64,000 nt of DNA, taken from NCBI RefSeq assembly GCF_910589235.1, contig NC_060956.1:20167973-20231972 (forward strand). Direction: 5' to 3'. The position numbers were made by a program, and so were the translations under genes. Numbering within the stretch: the stretch's first letter is position 1; each line of letters starts with the position of its first letter. Shown here piece after piece: positions 63,462 to 64,000 of this stretch. The DNA is from Vespa crabro. Its lineage: Eukaryota > Arthropoda > Insecta > Hymenoptera > Vespidae. The notes under the pieces were generated by a model. It was not told where the DNA came from. It ran no database searches and saw nothing but the letters and a program-made list of their open reading frames with translations.

Positions 63462-64000
63462 AAAGAAAAGAAAAAGAAAAATCGATGATCTACAATCCCT
63501 GTTTCGTGATAGACTTAAACTTTGTTCCTTTTCGTAGAGTTTTTATCGCTAGAAAATTGATCTGACCAATGACGAGAAACCTATAATTTTACATTGATTT
63601 ATAATACATTTATTTCGAAATTATATATCTCTCTACAATGTTCTTCTTTCGATATTAATTTTTCTAACTAAAAATATCGATATTGTTGAGTCCAAACGTT
63701 TTAAAAATTAAAAGTACTTAAGAAGTATTTGAAGAGGAGAAAGCCTCACGATCAGCAAAAATTTTGCTTACAATTTTCTTGTCATACAATTTTATCACAT
63801 TCTTTCGCAAAACTCTTTGAACTACTTTTCTTACAATACAGTTAAATCATATTTGATAAACTTTTCTCTTTGATTTACGTCGAATGTTATGATTAAACGG
63901 TACATTGAATAAGCTTTCACTGTTATTAAAGATTTTGAATACTTCGTAATTTTATTGTCTAGAATATTTGAATGATAATAAATATGAATTTTTTCTATTA
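62653..64000. other. Intron or upstream region of the ABHD2-like gene
   Basis: At least the left part is intron, since the exon at 62652 is preceded by an acceptor. The stretch contains a 48-bp minisatellite (62791-62934), poly-T at 62989-63016, poly-A at about 63429-63459 and A+T-rich unique DNA. I did not find the missing N-terminal ABHD2 exon. Confidence 0.6.
62791..62934. repeat. 48-bp minisatellite, three tandem copies
   Basis: Units 62791-62838, 62839-62886 and 62887-62934. The second and third are identical; the first differs at a handful of positions. Each unit begins TCATACGAAAACGAATC and ends GTCGGCATTTTG. The length is a multiple of three, so it is a 16-codon repeat in an open frame on either strand. 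Confidence 0.93.

Noticed and set aside
1..64000. CRISPR arrays, prokaryotic operons, integrated virus or tRNA/rRNA genes
   Set aside because: No direct-repeat/spacer pattern, Shine-Dalgarno-led gene strings, reverse transcriptase, integrase or capsid motifs, or recognisable tRNA A/B-box sets were seen by eye; a tRNA scan was not run.

Overview
This is a window of an animal nuclear genome, almost certainly an insect and most likely a hymenopteran. Genes are split into many short exons separated by 70-700 bp GT-AG introns. Intergenic DNA is very A+T-rich and crowded with (TA)n, (GA)n, (AAT)n and poly-A/T tracts. The gene set includes an insect 7tm_6 odorant receptor, an insect-type p53 and a secreted adenosine deaminase growth factor. 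The order Hymenoptera is inferred from composition and gene content; I did not compare it with any genome. No CRISPR, operon or prokaryotic feature is present, and I saw no complete transposon.

Layout from left to right: 1-3423, repeat-dense upstream DNA; 3424-8478 (+), a prenylated GAF-GAF-HD cyclic nucleotide phosphodiesterase (Pde6-like); 8479-14538, about 6 kb of 3'/intergenic DNA with microsatellites and a candidate MITE; 14539-15280 (-), GOLGA7; about 15.9-16.1 kb (-), an orphan small ORF; 16723-21657 (+), an RRM-MYND-4xTudor protein (TDRD1/Vreteno type); 22454-23128 (+), an ORP10/11-type PH protein with no lipid-binding domain; 24205-26630 (+), a PDZ-RING-SIAH-like protein; 27115-29617 (-), p53; 30515-32131 (+), a testis-specific-type serine/threonine kinase; 32604-35037 (-), glycerol kinase; 35857-37101 (+), COQ5; 37548-37711 (+), a 21-codon membrane smORF apparently in the leader of OPA3 (37966-38689); 39303-41050 (-), CCDC61; 42604-44660 (+), a GT31 beta-1,3-galactosyltransferase; 47069-49147 (-), GPATCH4; 50278-52049 (+), an odorant receptor; 53265-56160 (-), ADGF; 60076-62652 (-), the 3' six exons of an ABHD2-like hydrolase whose 5' end is not visible here.

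The genes do not form one pathway. They are mostly housekeeping or tissue genes arranged in alternating divergent and convergent pairs (p53/kinase, glycerol kinase/COQ5, CCDC61/galactosyltransferase, GPATCH4/receptor). Two gonad-linked families (piRNA Tudor protein, TSSK-type kinase) and two mitochondrial genes (COQ5, OPA3) happen to lie near each other.

All exon joins were made by eye from GT-AG sites with reading-frame continuity and comparison with remembered family sequences. Every complete gene model closes to a whole number of codons. UTRs and transcription starts were not determined. The best second-look items are the OPA3 leader smORF, the ORD-less ORP with a stop-free 90-nt intron, the PDZ-RING-SIAH architecture, the orphan minus-strand ORF at 16 kb, and a 48-bp minisatellite open on both strands.
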